DNA of 5,665 nt from an uncultured Ruminococcus sp. (GTDB lineage: Bacteria > Bacillota > Clostridia > Oscillospirales > CAG-272). Numbering within the stretch: position 1 is the stretch's first letter; every line of letters begins with the position of its first letter. The notes under the pieces are model-generated. The model had not been told where the DNA came from and did not search any database. It saw only the letters and a program-made list of their open reading frames with translations. This document shows positions 5,558 to 5,665 of this stretch, one piece after another. The stretch lies in contig CADBTH010000048.1 of the NCBI GenBank assembly GCA_902797495.1, positions 1 to 5,665 on the forward strand, read 5' to 3'. The translations under genes were made by a program, and so were the position numbers.

Positions 5558-5579
5558 AAGCGCCGCGTAAGCGGCGCTT
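5558..5579. terminator. Hairpin after the thioredoxin gene, weak as a plus-strand terminator
   Basis: A perfect 9-bp stem, AAGCGCCGC (5558-5566) with GCGGCGCTT (5571-5579), closes a GTAA loop (a GNRA-type tetraloop). It starts nine bases after the second stop codon. On the plus strand it is followed by CAGAGTGAAG, with no U tract. On the minus strand the tail is TTTGTTT, which is better. It could be a 3'-end stabiliser or a leaky terminator for the redox operon, or could serve a convergent minus-strand gene beyond the window. Confidence 0.65.
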
Positions 5580-5665
5580 CAGAGTGAAGACAAACTTGCC
5601 ACACCGGCAATGATGAAATTAAAAAAATACAGACAGTTACAGTGATATTTTTTTAATAAATGATA
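5580..5665. other. AT-rich non-coding tail
   Basis: No convincing gene is seen. A small 5-bp inverted repeat, TTGCC (5596-5600) with GGCAA (5606-5610), is followed by runs of A (5621-5627) and T (5648-5654). The composition resembles a promoter or spacer region, but no clear -35/-10 pair could be assigned. Confidence 0.5.

Noticed and set aside
5579..5665. An open minus-strand frame from the window edge to a TGA at 5579-5581, possible C-terminus of a convergent gene
   Set aside because: It is only 28 codons and AT-rich, unlike every other gene here. The translation (YHLLKKYHCNCLYFF...) matches nothing I recognise.

Overview
The window looks like a chromosomal segment of a GC-rich member of the Clostridia (Bacillota), possibly an Oscillospiraceae/Ruminococcaceae-type gut anaerobe. 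The strongest taxonomic clue is a SCIFF precursor peptide with its radical SAM maturase, a pair known essentially from Clostridia. Strong GGAGG-type Shine-Dalgarno sites and GC-rich coding with AT-rich promoter gaps fit this. The genus cannot be named from the sequence. Coding density is high and no mobile element, RNA gene or CRISPR array is seen.

Layout. (1) Positions 1-874, plus strand: the 3' end of an alcohol-acetyltransferase-like (condensation fold) gene, followed one base later by a zinc-ribbon six-helix membrane protein of the DUF6320 type. (2) A bidirectional hairpin terminator at 878-903 separates this from a convergent minus-strand operon. (3) Positions 907-3856, minus strand, read right to left: a consensus sigma-A promoter, a 51-residue SCIFF ranthipeptide precursor (3660-3815), an intergenic hairpin, the SCIFF radical SAM/SPASM maturase (2220-3602), and a PLP-dependent Orn/Lys/Arg-type decarboxylase (907-2223) whose start overlaps the maturase stop by four bases. 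(4) Positions 3956-5546, plus strand, divergent from the SCIFF operon: an extended -10 promoter, a CcdA-type membrane thiol-electron carrier, a membrane-anchored TlpA/ResA-like thioredoxin and a cytosolic thioredoxin. (5) A strong hairpin at 5558-5579, then AT-rich sequence with no recognisable gene to the end.

How the genes work together. The precursor and maturase form a complete RiPP production pair: the N-terminal RRE-like region of the maturase should bind the leader, and the radical SAM and auxiliary clusters install a thioether. The divergent operon is a complete thiol relay: cytosolic thioredoxin reduces CcdA, which passes electrons across the membrane to the outward-facing TlpA-like protein. 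The two operons share a 170-base divergent intergenic region, and their -10 regions carry the same 12-base sequence in mirror image. Coordinated expression of a cysteine-rich peptide pathway and a thiol-redox relay is therefore a reasonable inference, but it is not shown by the sequence alone.

The most notable point is in the SCIFF peptide. The Thr that I recall as the thioether acceptor in characterised SCIFFs (just after the fifth core Cys) is Gly here, and there is an additional seventh Cys at residue 13.
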